DNA of 64,000 bases from Ophiura sarsii (Eukaryota > Echinodermata > Ophiuroidea > Amphilepidida > Ophiuridae), in NCBI GenBank assembly GCA_035610835.1, contig CM069448.1:12028462-12092461 (forward strand), written 5' to 3'. The translations under genes and the position numbers were made by a program. Below the pieces are notes generated by a model. It was not told where the DNA came from, ran no database searches, and saw only the letters and a list, made by a program, of their open reading frames with translations. This document shows positions 13,001 through 24,223 of the stretch, piece by piece; positions within the stretch are counted from its first letter, which is position 1; each line of letters starts with the position of its first letter.

Positions 13001-13334
13001 TATATATATATATATATAGTACTGTTACATGTAGCATTAGTTTGTCTGATGATTGTGTCCCGATAGGAAGACATGAAACTGCCAGTATATGTACAGGGTG
13101 GTTCAATAAAACCTTGACAGTTTTTTGAAGCCTTTTTTTTTTAAAAATTCAGTAGATTTAAAAAAAAATTTTTTTTCAATATTCATCAACTACATGATCT
13201 TGAACATCTATGCTGAAAATATCGTTACAAATAACCTTACGGTTGCAAAATAACAGCTATTTGAACAAAGTCGGTCCCATTTCACTCTGTCCACAGGTAC
13301 TGATTTTGCGACGTTAATACATTGAATACTGAAT

Positions 13335-13847
13335 CAGGGATACTATTAATTTTGGGATAGGAAAGTCCTATACTAACGTACGTAGCGAAAACGGACCCTT
13401 TTGCATATTTGAATAAATTATGGTAATCGTCCGGAATGCGTCCGTGAACGGCGTTTAACGCGTTTAACAATGTTTAACCAGGTTTAACGGAATTGTTAGT
13501 CAGCATAGGTTTGGGGGCGCTGTAGATTTACACAGACGACGGTGGCCACGCGAAACCTACATTTTGAATTCGTAGTGAATAACACGTAATCGCGAATATT
13601 AAACTTATCATTTTGACAAATTCATCATAATTAGAAGAATTTTTATCGTTAACCGGGCGATGACTGTTAAAAATAATTCAAAATGGTGCACTCCCGTTGC
13701 CATATTGGGTCGTCTGAGAGACGCGTGGCCAGCGTCGCGTCGTCTGCTACAATTACGCCTTATCGGTAGAACAGCGCCACCAATTCTATGCTGACTAAGT
13801 TCAATTTAAAAGTGGACCCGATCGGCAAGCTCAGTGGCACACCCCTG
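13335..13847 (+). mobile_element. CAGGG-family element copy A, 7-bp target duplication
   Basis: The element runs from CAGGGATACTATTAATTTTG to GGCACACCCCTG and is flanked by ACTGAAT on both sides (13328-13334 and 13848-13854). The 513-bp interior carries a cluster of GTTTAAC motifs and closely matches the copies at 37144, 29295 (reverse) and 20042. It has no open frame of note, so it is non-autonomous. The 7-bp duplication does not by itself fix the superfamily; hAT- or P-like are candidates. Confidence 0.85.
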
Positions 13848-13970
13848 ACTGAATGATGAATTGCATGCAAGTAATCCAAGATTTGAAGATCCCGCCAGGT
13901 GAAACCAGTGTATGTTTTAATTGTTAACATCTTAACTATCTATTCAGGTGTGAAATCAATACGTAATTTT

Positions 13971-14040
13971 TTTTATTTTTATTTGAACATACGCTTTTAA
14001 AACAGCGGCACCCGTCTACCCGACGGTGCGTTCATATACA
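13971..14040 (-). mobile_element. Reversed LINE 3'-end fragment
   Basis: TATTTGAACATACGC followed by GGCACCCGTCTACCCGACGG and GTGCGTTCATA is the reverse complement of the LINE 3' terminus seen at 18790-18868, including its AAATA-type tail. Only about 70 bases are present. Confidence 0.65.
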
Positions 14041-14607
14041 GAAAATCACAAGATTAATACACAATTAATACACAAATTACAAAGTTTTACCATGAGATAG
14101 ATTACATAATATATACAGACACAAAGTCTTAATAATAATAAAAGTCGTAATAATAATACCACGAGTGACCCTGATTAGAATTATTGATTTTCATAGATTG
14201 GAAGTGTAATTGTCTATGCTATGCCTTTACAGTGACGATGCCATTTAATGTTATCTTGCTGGGCATTTCCCGTAGACTTACTCGTGGGCAAAGAGATTTG
14301 GAGAGATTCTCTTCAAATAGCTATCATTTTGCCGCTATAGCATTATTAACATTGACATTTTCAGCATAGACGGCCAAGATGATATTTTTGAGGATTATGT
14401 AATAAAAACCACTAAAATCCAACAATTTTTAAAAATATAGCTTAGAAAAACTGTCAACGTTTTATTGAACCACACTGGTTGTAACGTCGCGAAATCAGTA
14501 CCCGTGGACAGAGTGAAATGGGACAGACGTTGTTCAAATAGCTGTTATTTTGCAACCGTAAGGTTATTTGTAATGATATTTTCAGCATAGATGGTCAAGA
14601 TCATATA

Positions 14608-15076
14608 AACTGCTCACAAAAAGTATCGAAACACTTAGAAACGATCTAATATATATAACGGCTTGAAAAGGTATGCATTATTCGAAGCAAATAACCAAGT
14701 GCATAATTTTGTTCTGCGTATTTTGACACCTCGATCGTTGAGATACGATGTTGCGGAGCGGAGCCTATTGTTATTTCAATGATCGTGGGTCCAGTTTCAA
14801 AAGTGACACTCATCCCTATTGAAAAGCACGAATCTGATCATTCTAAACAGTAATGCAAACCTCTTTCTATAGGATGATTGTCACTTTTGAAACTGGACCC
14901 ACGACCATTGAAATGACAATAACTCCGCTCCGCAACATCGTATCTCAACGATCGAGGTGTCAAAATACGCAGAACAAAATTATGCACCTGGTTATTTGCT
15001 TCGATTAATGCATACCTTTTCGAGCCGTTATATATTGGATCATTTCTAAGTGTTTCGATACTTTTTGTGAGCAGTT
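14608..15076. mobile_element. Hairpin element, TA target duplication
   Basis: AACTGCTCACAAAAAGTATC at 14608 pairs with its complement ending GAGCAGTT at 15076, and TA flanks both ends (14606-14607 and 15077-15078). The arms are about 200 bp and pair closely through GCGGAGCGGAG and AACGATCGAGGTGTCAAAAT, with a loop near 14830. The disrupted host sequence can be rebuilt from the facing arm of the outer element near 13180. No coding content. Confidence 0.8.
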
Positions 15077-15198
15077 TAGTTGATGAATATTGAAGTTTTT
15101 TTTTTTTTAAATCTGCAGAATTTCAAAAAAATGGCTTCAAAAAACTGTCAAGGTTTTATTGAACCACCCTGTACAACGATGTTTAGGATTTTGATTTG

Positions 15199-15330
15199 CT
15201 GTACATTTATTTATATATTTGATAGTTTATTTATTCATATATTTGATAGTTTATTTATTTATATATTTGATAGTTTATTTATTTATATATTTGATAGTTT
15301 ATTTATTTTATATATTTGATAGTTTATTTA
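15199..15330 (+). repeat. Tandem repeat, TATTTGATAGTTTATTTAT-type unit
   Basis: About five or six units of 22-24 bp with the core ATATTTGATAGTTTATTTA lie in a row. The translated peptide FIYIFDSL repeats are a by-product of the array, not a gene. The following 15331-15700 is AT-rich with nothing recognised. Confidence 0.85.
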
Positions 15331-16000
15331 ATTATTAGTTTGTTTATTTGTTTGTTGGGGTGTTGGGTGTTTGTTTGTTGGGTGTTTTTAAAAAAAAAAT
15401 TACATTTAATTGTTTAAACTATGTAAAACTATGTCAAAGCAACTTACCGTTCCAAATGGTTTGACTTATGTTTAACTCAAATAACTAAATAACTAAATGG
15501 TTAAATAAATGAATAAATAACTTAATATAAGAATGAATATATGGATAAATAATAAATATATACATTTAATTATTAAGTGACTTTTAAATCACCTCTCGTT
15601 GGTGTTACGATCACAAGGACCAAGGCCGAAATCACCTATTCGAGTTCTCTCAAACATAAACACTAAATTTACACTGTATGTTTAACAATAATTTAAATTT
15701 GCCTGGTGGTAGGCAAACGTAGATAAAACTAAACTCTGGAAACTAGGCAACCTATCGATTTCCGAGTGCGATCACGATAAATACTTAGGGGTCCACATAT
15801 CAAGAAATTTGTCTGATCACACTCATGTCAATGAAGTGGGCAATAGGTTGATCGCGTATATTAAATCGATTGTGATAGTCACGATAATTTCAATAGGATT
15901 TACTATGGTAACATTCTTTGGAAATCCTTTAGCGCTTCCCTCTATTAACGCGATGGTGGTAGAGATCGCATATTTTTGGCGGCGAACCATCTAGCTTGCT

Positions 16001-16925
16001 GAAAACTATAAATTGGATATCCTACAATCTTAAACTAGTAGTTATTGCGATTTATTCCGTTCAGAGCTTGAGGGCGCTCAACGGAATAAATCGCAATAAC
16101 TACTAGTTTAAGATTGTAGGATATCCAATTTATAGTTTTAGCTTGTGCCATCCTTGTTTTTACCTCCCCGACCACCAACCCCTGCTGAAAACTATAAATT
16201 GGATATCCTACAATCTTAAACTATAGTCTATTTGGCCATCACGAGACAGTGACGTAACCGCGTATTCTACTTATTGCAGCACATAACGCGGGCGCCTATT
16301 CGCGGCGCTGGCGTATACACACGAGCGTTGAAAGGCGGAAGATACATACGCGTGCGTAAAAGCTGCGCCTGTTAAGTTACGTCACTGTCCAGAGGAAGCC
16401 AAATAGAGTATAGTAGTTATTGCGATTTATTCCGTTCAGAGCTTGAGGGCGCTCAACGGAATAAATCGCAATAACTACTAGTTTAAGATTGTAGGATATC
16501 CAATTTATAGTTTTAGCTTGTGCCATCCTTGTTTTTAATTACCTCCCCGACCACCAACCCCTGCTGAAAACTATAAATTGGATATCCTACAATCTTAAAC
16601 TAGTAGTTATTGCGATTTATTCCGTTCAGAGCTTGAGGGCGCTCAACGGAATAAATCGCAATAACTACTAGTTGTAGGATATCCAATTTATAGTTTTAGC
16701 TTGTGCCATCCTTGTTTTTACCTCCCCGACCACCAACCCCTGCTGAAAACTATAAATTGGATATCCTACAATCTTAAACTAGTAGTTATTGCGATTTATT
16801 CCGTTCAGAGCTTGAGGGCGCTCAACGGAATAAATCGCAATAACTACTATAGTTGTAGGATATCCAATTTATAGTTTTAGCTTGTGCCGTGCCATCCTTA
16901 CCTCCCCGACCACCAACCCCCAACC
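16001..16925. repeat. Tandem array of four palindromic hairpin units
   Basis: Each unit starts GAAAACTATAAATTGGATAT and runs inward to ATTTATTCCGTT, then an 18-nt loop (CAGAGCTTGAGGGCGCTC), then the reverse complement. Arms are about 60 bp. Units start at 16001, 16186, 16566 and 16745, separated by a shared spacer with TTGTGCCATCCTTG and CCCCGACCACCAACCCC. Unit 2 carries a 190-bp insert. Some units lack TTTAAGA in the right arm. The array sits inside the LINE fossil, so it arrived later or expanded there. Confidence 0.9.
16223..16413. mobile_element. Short inverted-repeat insert within palindrome unit 2
   Basis: The insert begins TCTATTTGGCCATCACGAGA and ends with AAGCCAAATAGAG, both near a TATAG, and has second-layer pairing of CAGTGACGTAAC with GTTACGTCACTG. 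Removing it restores the normal palindrome unit. It is G/C-richer than its surroundings. Confidence 0.7.
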
Positions 16926-18060
16926 CCCTGAGTGTTTTGGCATACCATTATATATCAATATGATTTCCAAGGTGTCATATCTATTTATATTTTTGAGATA
17001 TCGACCGTGCTGTATTATGGGAGTTACTAATTTTCAGCAGCCAGGTACCCTTTTTCAGATCGCTCGCGATCTATACCCCTTTGGCTCTATGAACTATGCA
17101 TGCTCAGTATGGACCTGTGGTAGCAAGGCCGATAGCAACAAAATAGAGATCTTGCAGCTACAAATGGCAAGATATATCTTGAAGGCACCCCGTAACACTC
17201 CGGGCGTAGCCCTCTATGGCGACTTGGGGTGGAACCCCATCGCCTCCCTTCAAGATGTTCATAGAATAAAGTATCTTGCACGGCTATCTAATCTAGGGAT
17301 GCACCGTTGGCCAAAACTTACATTAAACGCTCTAATGAATCTAAACTGCGACATGGACCAAATCAGGTACAAATGGTTGTCGTCGATTAGAGATACGCTT
17401 AAATTTTAAGCCTTAAAAGGTGCGACATGGAATACATTATTAATGACGCCCCCACAAGTCCACGCTGGGTTAATACATTTAAACGCATTAATAAGATTGT
17501 TTGTCATAATGTATGGAGTAACACTGTTAAGGAAAAATCTTCTCTTAAAGACTATTTGCAGTTTAAAAAACCGTTCAATTAGAAGACTATCTATTAGACA
17601 AAACTGATTTATTTGGTTGTAGTCCAAAATTCAAAGCGCGATCAAACACGCTTCCATTGGAACATAGAGCACGCAAATGGTCTTCAAATAATAAGGATGG
17701 TAAATGTATGCTTCGTAATGATGATTCAGTGGAAGACTTAAGACACTTCTTATTTACATGTAGATCACTGAATGAGATAAGGGTCGAGGAATATCTCAAA
17801 CTCGATAATAACCTATGCAACAATGGTTTTAGTGATGTTTGGCTGGAATTTATTATCAGTAATTTGGACTCAAAATTGTATATAATGCTCGGTTGTCCAA
17901 TCAATATCACCACGCCTTACATCACTAAAGAAACCCGTTCTGCATATTTTATCCTTGACCAATTCTGCAAATCATACCTCAAACGTGCGTGGGCTGTTAG
18001 ATGTAATATCATGAACTCAAAGTGAGTCTTTTTATTGAGACTATTGTATACGTGACTATA

Positions 18061-18734
18061 TAAAGACATCAAAAAAAGTAACTCGTCTGTTGTAAAAGCA
18101 CCTATAATTTTAATATTGTTACTCATATTCTAAAAATGAAAATACCATGAGACGGAAAATTTAATTACGGTGATTTTGACACCTTGTTTGCTAAAATCGA
18201 TAAAGTATAATTGTTGTCGCGGTATGTGCTTACAGATGAAAAGGGCCAATTCCATCGTTGCAGTAAACTCCTATTGATCTCTCTGATTCAGCGTGAAGAT
18301 AATAGCGGGAATTTTGATTAGCTGTTCTTGTTGTGCTGTAAACTTGATTAGCATAATCCGGGACAAATTTAACGGGGATGACAGGCGTACTTCTTTACAA
18401 TTAAAAAGGATGAATTTAAAACTCCAAATGCTCAGAAGGTCCGAGAAGACAGACAGGACAGGTCATCGTCATGGGCAAACTATCAAAATTCCCGCTATTA
18501 TCTTCACGCTGAATCAGAGAGATCAATAGGAGTTAATGCAACAATGGAATTGGCACTTTTCATCTGTAAGCACATACCGCGACAACAATACTTTATCATT
18601 TTTAACAAACAAGGTGTCAAAATCACCGTAAGTAAATTTTCCGTCTCCTGGTATTTTCATTTTTAGGATATGAGTAACAATTTTTAAATTATAGGTGCTC
18701 TTACAACAGCCGAGTTACTTTTTTGATGTCTTTA
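18061..18734. mobile_element. Long inverted-repeat element, arms about 255 bp, TA flanks
   Basis: TAAAGACATCAAAAAAAGTA at 18061 pairs with the complement ending GATGTCTTTA at 18734; TA lies outside both ends. The arms (18061-18318 and 18482-18734) match with only a few differences around a 160-bp loop. The element lies between the LINE coding fossil and the LINE 3' tail, so it inserted in the LINE's 3' untranslated part. Confidence 0.85.
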
Positions 18735-18737
18735 TAA

Positions 18738-18868
18738 TAATTATTAACATGATTAATGTTCTTTCGTTTTGTCAATTATTGTATGTATATATTATGAACG
18801 CACCGTCGGGTAAGACGAGTGCCACTGTTGGTATAAGTGTATGTTCAAATAAATAAATTAAATAAATA
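18738..18868 (+). mobile_element. 3' end and AT-rich tail of the LINE fossil
   Basis: The GAACGCACCGTCGGGTAAGA text followed by GTATGTTCAAATAAATAAAT matches, in reverse, the fragment at 13971-14040. The (AAATA)-like tail fits a LINE 3' terminus. It completes the LINE whose coding part ends at 18024. Confidence 0.65.
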
Positions 18869-18871
18869 TAA

Positions 18872-19767
18872 TGTTTTTTATTGATTTTAGAAGGATTTGA
18901 TAATGTTCAGAGTCAATTAACAGAAATCAACAAAGTTATTATAATACATGAATAAATGCACAATACAACAGATTATAACCTGTGGCGCCGAGATTTCACA
19001 GTAGTATTATTAATTTAATATCCACTGGCGAGAGGTATAGTCCATCCAGCAAGATAAATATGCCGCAATGATTCACTTGCGAGAGTTATTCCGCGTTGTG
19101 TGGCAGAATTGTTCTATACAGGTTCCTCCTGATGATAATATGATCCCAGCGTATTAATCCAGTTTAAAATCCAATTCGTTGGTGAACAGACAAATATAAT
19201 CCGCTTTACTGCAACACAGTCTCGGTCAGCTTTCAGAATCAAACACAATCTGTGCTATCCTTTTAGTCTGTCACTAGAATGGCAAATTCATGTGTAGCAT
19301 TCAGATACTACACACTATGTAAACTGGCGTTTAATCTCTCCATGCATTAGTATAGAGATACATGAGTAGAAGTACAATTACTTCCACAATAGCTGGTTCT
19401 TCTCAGAGAGTGTGAAACTCACACTTCTTCATTACTTCACAATGGCTGGCAAATCAGCTTTCTTCTCAGAGAGTTTCAAAAACTCCTTACTCCTCTCATC
19501 CACACCAAGTTTCATTCTGCTTGCTTCTAAGCTCTCCTTTGTTCCTCTAGATCAATCTCAGTTCTCAGAAAATGGGCTATTTATAGCACACTGGCCACAT
19601 TGCAATGTCTTGGCTGCTTGCCAAATCCCATCTCATTAATTATTCTTCACTTTTCTGACTTTCTAAACACACCAGGTCACCACCAGGTCAAAGGTAATTT
19701 ATGATTGATAAACAAAACTAAATTAAATGTAAATTATTTATATAAATATAATCAGGAGGCCGTCACA
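18872..19767 (-). mobile_element. Probable solo LTR of a retrotransposon, reverse orientation
   Basis: Read on the minus strand the segment starts TGTGACGGCCTCCTG and ends TCAATAAAAAACA, so it has TG...CA borders. It holds a TATA-like GCTATAAATAGCCC (19574-19587) about 190 bases in and an AATAAAA polyadenylation-like signal near its end. No internal retroviral genes flank it, so a solo LTR is the simplest reading. I do not see a matching 5-bp target duplication, which lowers confidence. The left edge abuts the LINE tail. Confidence 0.55.
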
Positions 19768-20041
19768 TTGGTCATATTTTTTTAGAATTTACAATTCAAG
19801 TTAATTTTCAGAGGAAACAGGGCTCGGTGTGGTGGCAAGTTTTTTCTCGCGGACAGTCAGTGGTTGATTTTAGTGGCCTATGAAATCTGGCAATTATCAT
19901 GATATGATTTTTTTTTTTTTTTTTTTTAATTCTTTTTTTTTTAACCACTCTCGCGCCACTTAGGATGCCTTGATGTCCCACAAGTACCATTTGAGAATGC
20001 CTGGTCTAGGGATGATTGTCACTTTTGAAATTGGACCTACG

Positions 20042-21044
20042 ACCAGGGATACTATTAATTTTGGGATAGGAAAGTCCTACACTAACGTACGTAGCGAAAA
20101 CTCTCCCTTTTGCATATTTATATAAATTATGGTAATCTCTGGAATGCGTCGGTGACCGGCGTATGACGCGTTTGACAGTGGCGTACCCAGCTTTTGGAAA
20201 CAGGGGGGGCCCGACCATAGTAATTTTTTTAACAGACTCCCCCCAAAAAAATCGTAAAACTTGCACAATTTTTCCCCCCGTGACCAGATGAAGTTATCAG
20301 CATAAACGGCCGAAAAAAAATCGCATGGTCAAAATCGCAAATCTACCGACGGAGGGTCGTTTTTACCGACGGGGTTATTTCAGGGGGGGCTAGATTTACA
20401 CACAGCTTGCTGTCAAAAAATGATACTGACACTGGAGTTGGTTATCCAACTCCAGCGGTTTTTGGATGAAATAATTTAGTTCCAAAGTGTAATGAATTTT
20501 ATTGGGTCACAGTCATATAATCAAAATCCCGGGCAAAATCAATTGTTACATTGAAAGCAATGGAAATTCAAAATTAACGGCCGTTCGTGTCTACCATCGT
20601 CTGCTACAACCACCTGACAATCACACCTTATCAGCAGTGGCGTAACAGCCGGGGGGCAGGGGGGGCACAGTGCCCCCCTGAAGGTGCTCAGCAGGAAATT
20701 CAAACCTACCCACCAGGAAAAATGGGGGGAAGGGAAAGACGAAAAGAAGGGGGAAAGGAAAAGAAAAGAGAGAGAGAAAGGAAAAAGGGAGGAAAAAGAA
20801 AAAGGAAAAGGAGAAAAAAGGGGAAAGAAAGAAAAGAAGAAAGGGGAAATTTTGTGACCGTGAGAAATGTTGTTAGCGTGCGAAATTTTGTGACCGTACT
20901 AAATTTTGTGACCGTGCGAAATTTGTGACCTTGCGTAATTTTGTGACGTGCGAAATTTTGTGACCGTGCTGTGCCCCCCGCCCCCCTGAAATTCAACCTC
21001 TGTTACGCCCCTGCTTATCAGTATAGCGCCACCAATTCTATGCT
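20042..21044 (+). mobile_element. CAGGG-family element copy D, degenerate and interrupted
   Basis: Starts CCAGGGATACTATTAATTTTG and matches copies A and C for about 130 bases to GCGTTTGAC. It is then broken near 20173 by a segment starting CAGTGGCGTACCCAGC, resumes near 20588 with CATCGTCTGCTACAA, is split again by 20635-21013, and ends near CTATGCTGACTTAG. Its own right terminus is lost to the next element at 21052. Confidence 0.7.
20635..21013. mobile_element. hAT-like non-autonomous element, 8-bp target duplication
   Basis: Ends are CAGTGGCGTAACAGCC and GTTACGCCCCTG. CTTATCAG flanks both sides (20627-20634 and 21014-21021). The interior is purine-rich GGGAAAGGAAAAG text followed by repeats of GAAATTTTGTGACCGTG. 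The open frames in it are low-complexity lysine/arginine strings, not genes. CAGTGGCGTA termini with 8-bp duplications are typical of hAT-derived elements. Confidence 0.8.
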
Positions 21045-21051
21045 GACTTAG

Positions 21052-21635
21052 CTGAGTCCTGCTCTAAAGATTCTCTTGCGAAATTTTGCTATGGTGATAA
21101 TCATATTTCCCATGTATTCACATAGCAGAAATGAAGAAATATAATCTCTTGTAAGGGTTTGAGTAGTATATTGACCATAACACTGAAAGAAAATCTAAAA
21201 ACTACATAAAATCATGTTTATTAATTTAAAGAAAGAACTACTTGACACATTATATTAGCTTTTTCCATTTTGATGTCATTGATATCGGTCCAAAATGTTA
21301 TGGAACAATAAAAAAGTAGAAAAATAAGAATTTTTAACCCTTTTCTGACTTTTTCCAATGTTCTATTTAACTATTTTACCTGTTATTGACATTGTAATTA
21401 TAAATAACTATCTCAATTTGTGAAGCAGTTCTTCCCCATAGATTTGATGTATAATTATACATTAGTTATACATACTTAAACAATTATTTCAACTTTTTAT
21501 GGCCATAATTCTACCCCTACCCCCAACACGAGTTGTTTTATGTCATTTTGTCTAATGTGAATATATAGGGGAATACAGGTATTGCCAGTAACACAAATTC
21601 GCAAGAGAATCATAAGAGCAGGACAATTTATTCTT
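21052..21635. mobile_element. Short inverted-repeat element, ends about 30 bp
   Basis: GTCCTGCTCTAAAGATTCTC at 21055 is mirrored by GAGAATCATAAGAGCAGGAC near 21634. The interior is AT-rich with no frame of note. It truncates the CAGGG-family copy on its left. The stretch 21636-22940 shows no gene or clear repeat. Confidence 0.7.
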
Positions 21636-23045
21636 GTAGACAAGATATGAATCTATCATAAAAGTATTTCTTTTGGAGAATGTTCGGAGGTCAGGGGTCA
21701 AACCATTTTAAAGCCGAATTTACCTCTAAATATAAGTGTGACTCCAAATAACCGGAGGGTCAAGTTGAAGTAACAACTTCTACTTCGTGTTATTGTGCAA
21801 TTTATTTTTAAGAACGACACGACGCGATGTTGGTGTGTAGGGTATAACAGAATTATGCCCAATTGATTTTTTAAAGTCGAAAAAAATTAATGCAACTTTA
21901 CTATCAAATCCGGGGCTCAATTTTGCATTTAAAAATCGATCCCCAACAATCGATTGTTATAGTTTATCCATCTGAGACCAATCTTCCAATGACGTCACCA
22001 AGCCGTTCCATTGACTGGGAGAGGAGGCTATTTTCTGACGAAAATATCGATGGAATCTATGGAATCAGTTTGAATGAAAAATAGCCATAATAGAAAATCA
22101 TTATGTTAACACAAACACTTGTCATTAAAATCCAGGTTGTACCATGATATTATGTTTAATTTACTTACCTACTGCTGATGAGTACCTAATCAAATTCTAT
22201 ATGATATTGATATTTGATAATTTATCCAATACAAGTTCTCCATATTCGGAAATACCATTTTGCCAGTCTGTTCGTCAAATATGATGTATGTTATTTCCGG
22301 CGAGGTATCCCTTGATGTTAATAGCCAAAATGATTTCATCCGGATATTAATCGCCATGATATTGTGGTAGTCTGATTATTTCATGTCCATTATCATTTGC
22401 AAGTCGTCAGTTCTAAAGTTAGTGGTTTATACTTCTAGTAATGATAATTATAAAGTTGAGATTTCTTCAGTGAATTTGAGTAAGAAATGTTATGTTTTGT
22501 CAACAATTCCTGCATTTCAGCCTTTAATTAAACTTCTTGATGTTGGTATTTCGCTTTCAAAACTACACTGTATGTCCATGATCGCTGAGTTTGAGGAATA
22601 ATTGGAAAGGTTTTTACTTTTTACTGTTACTTAAATTACAAGATATAAGATAGCAAATAAAAAATAATTGTGGCCTCCTGCGTTGTGGTAAATCTTCTTT
22701 ATAGAACTTATAAAACTTTCGAGGTTTTCAGCTTTGTGGTTCTATTCATATGCCGAAATCACAGGTGACGATTTCAAATACCTTTTGATTTCAAATAATG
22801 CGCAAATTGTGTGTTAGTTTCTCTCTTTGAACGATACACTAGACATGGCTGCTACGTGCATGTGTGATGGGAATAATATATGTTGCGTAGGCCTATATTG
22901 CATAAGGCAGCTTAATTGTTTCAATTCACATTGCTCATTACGGTATTTTTCCATTTCGTCCTTTCCCATTTCGTCCTCTTGCCATTTTGTCCTCTCCTGA
23001 TTGGTCCTTTTCCACTTTGTCCTCTACCACTTGGTCCTTATATTA

Positions 23046-23971
23046 CAGGGTGTCTCAAAAAAACCGTGCACGTGTTTACCCAGCTTATTGACCGTGAACT
23101 TATAGAATTTGGTGTAACAATTGTATACATAGTTATGGCCATAGCGGTAAGCTTTCATATTCCGTTTATTTCATCTGATTTGGATTTGTCAATCTTGAGA
23201 TATGACCAATTAACTAAAGCTACCTAAAGTCGACGTTGTGCCACTTTACAGTTTGCAATGAATAGAAAGGGTTACTCCGGAGAGAGGGGTTGTTACCACA
23301 CCGGGGTTACCACCCCCTAAAAAAATCCAATCCGAAATGCAGAGTATGCTTATCTGGGTACCATGTTATAGCTAGAGGTTCCCTCTATCCATACATACTA
23401 AAACAAGTACAAACACCAGTCCCACGCATGACGTCACAATGACGTCACCAAACATGGCCGACCTCAAAATCACGCCGTATTCGCTGGACAGTGAAATATC
23501 ATAGAAATCTTCGCCAAAAAAGTTCTAAATATCGGAATTTCACCCGATTTTTTGCTTATAAGTGATGGAAATGGTGTTTCTAACATAGGCCTATGCAAAA
23601 ATATTTCAGGAACATACAATAAAAATATTTTTCAAAATGGCGATTTAATTTTTTTTGTAAGGTGGCCACCCCCTACAATCGGACTTTGACGGCTTACCCT
23701 ACCCCCGGGCAAGGTGGCAGCCTTAATTTGTTTTCGTCAAAATGAGCGCAGGGAATGTAAAAGCGATCACCTAGACGCCCTAGGTCACTGTTTTTTGCGT
23801 TCTAGCGCAATCGGCGACCACCCTCCTTAATTAGATGAAATATCGGCATATGAAAGCTAAGTGTTTGGTCTATCAATATGTATACAATTGTTACACCAAA
23901 TTCTAGAAGTTCATGGTCAATAAGCATGATAAGTTGGGTAAACACGTGCACGGTTTTTTTTAGACACTCTG
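23046..23971. mobile_element. Tc1/mariner-like element in the minisatellite, TA duplication
   Basis: The ends are CAGGGTGTCTCAAAAAAACC and its complement ending AGACACTCTG; TA flanks both. The inverted repeats extend about 120 bp through GTGCACGTGTTTACCCA. The interior (GGTTACCACCCCC-type text) has no transposase. Confidence 0.8.
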
Positions 23972-24223
23972 TATTTCATCCTTATGCCATTTTATCCATA
24001 TGCCATTTTATCCATATGCCATTTTGTCCTTTCCTATTTCATTTAATGCCATTTTGTCCTTTGCCAATTAGTCCTCTCCTATTTCATCCTTTTCCATTTC
24101 ATCCTTTGCCATTTTGTCCTATTGCCAATTAACGGTACCCTTTCCCATTTTGTCCTCTCCTATTTCGTCCTTTCCCATATCGTCCTATCCCATTTCGTCC
24201 TTGCTATTTCGTCCTTTCCTATA

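Larger units (their letters stand above)
13094..15171. mobile_element. Composite Tc1/mariner-like element with nested insertions
   Basis: The outer ends are CAGGGTGGTTCAATAAAACC and its complement ending GGTTCAATAA-type text and CCACCCTG, each next to TA (13092-13093 and 15172-15173). A second, diverged copy of the right arm lies at about 14240-14475, so the right side was duplicated before or during decay. Inside are a CAGGG-family element (13335-13847), a reversed LINE 3' fragment (13971-14040) and a hairpin element (14608-15076). No transposase frame remains. Confidence 0.7.
15706..18024 (+). pseudogene. LINE reverse transcriptase C-terminal fossil, split and frameshifted
   Basis: Conceptual translation from about 15726 reads KLGNLSISECDHDKYLGVHI followed by a typical post-palm segment ending RLIAYIKSI. 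After a frame change it continues as DNFNRIYYGNILWKS. The frame is then broken by a palindromic array (16001-16925) and resumes near 17085 as MNYACSVWTCGSKADSNKIE and on to ARYILKAPRNTPG, a motif common in the C-terminal part of non-LTR reverse transcriptases. After a stop at 17407 the rest continues in shifted frames as KDYLQFKKPFN, LFGCSPKFKARSNTLPLEHR, and a cysteine/histidine patch LRHFLFTCRS, ending at 18024. The catalytic palm and endonuclease are absent. The clade is not assigned. It is inactive. Confidence 0.8.

Noticed and set aside
16882..17409. 175-residue frame as a complete gene
   Set aside because: Its first part is spacer and palindrome text; only the region from about 17085 is LINE-derived.
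20587..20996. Lysine/arginine-rich frames on both strands
   Set aside because: They are translations of purine-rich low-complexity DNA inside a hAT-like element.
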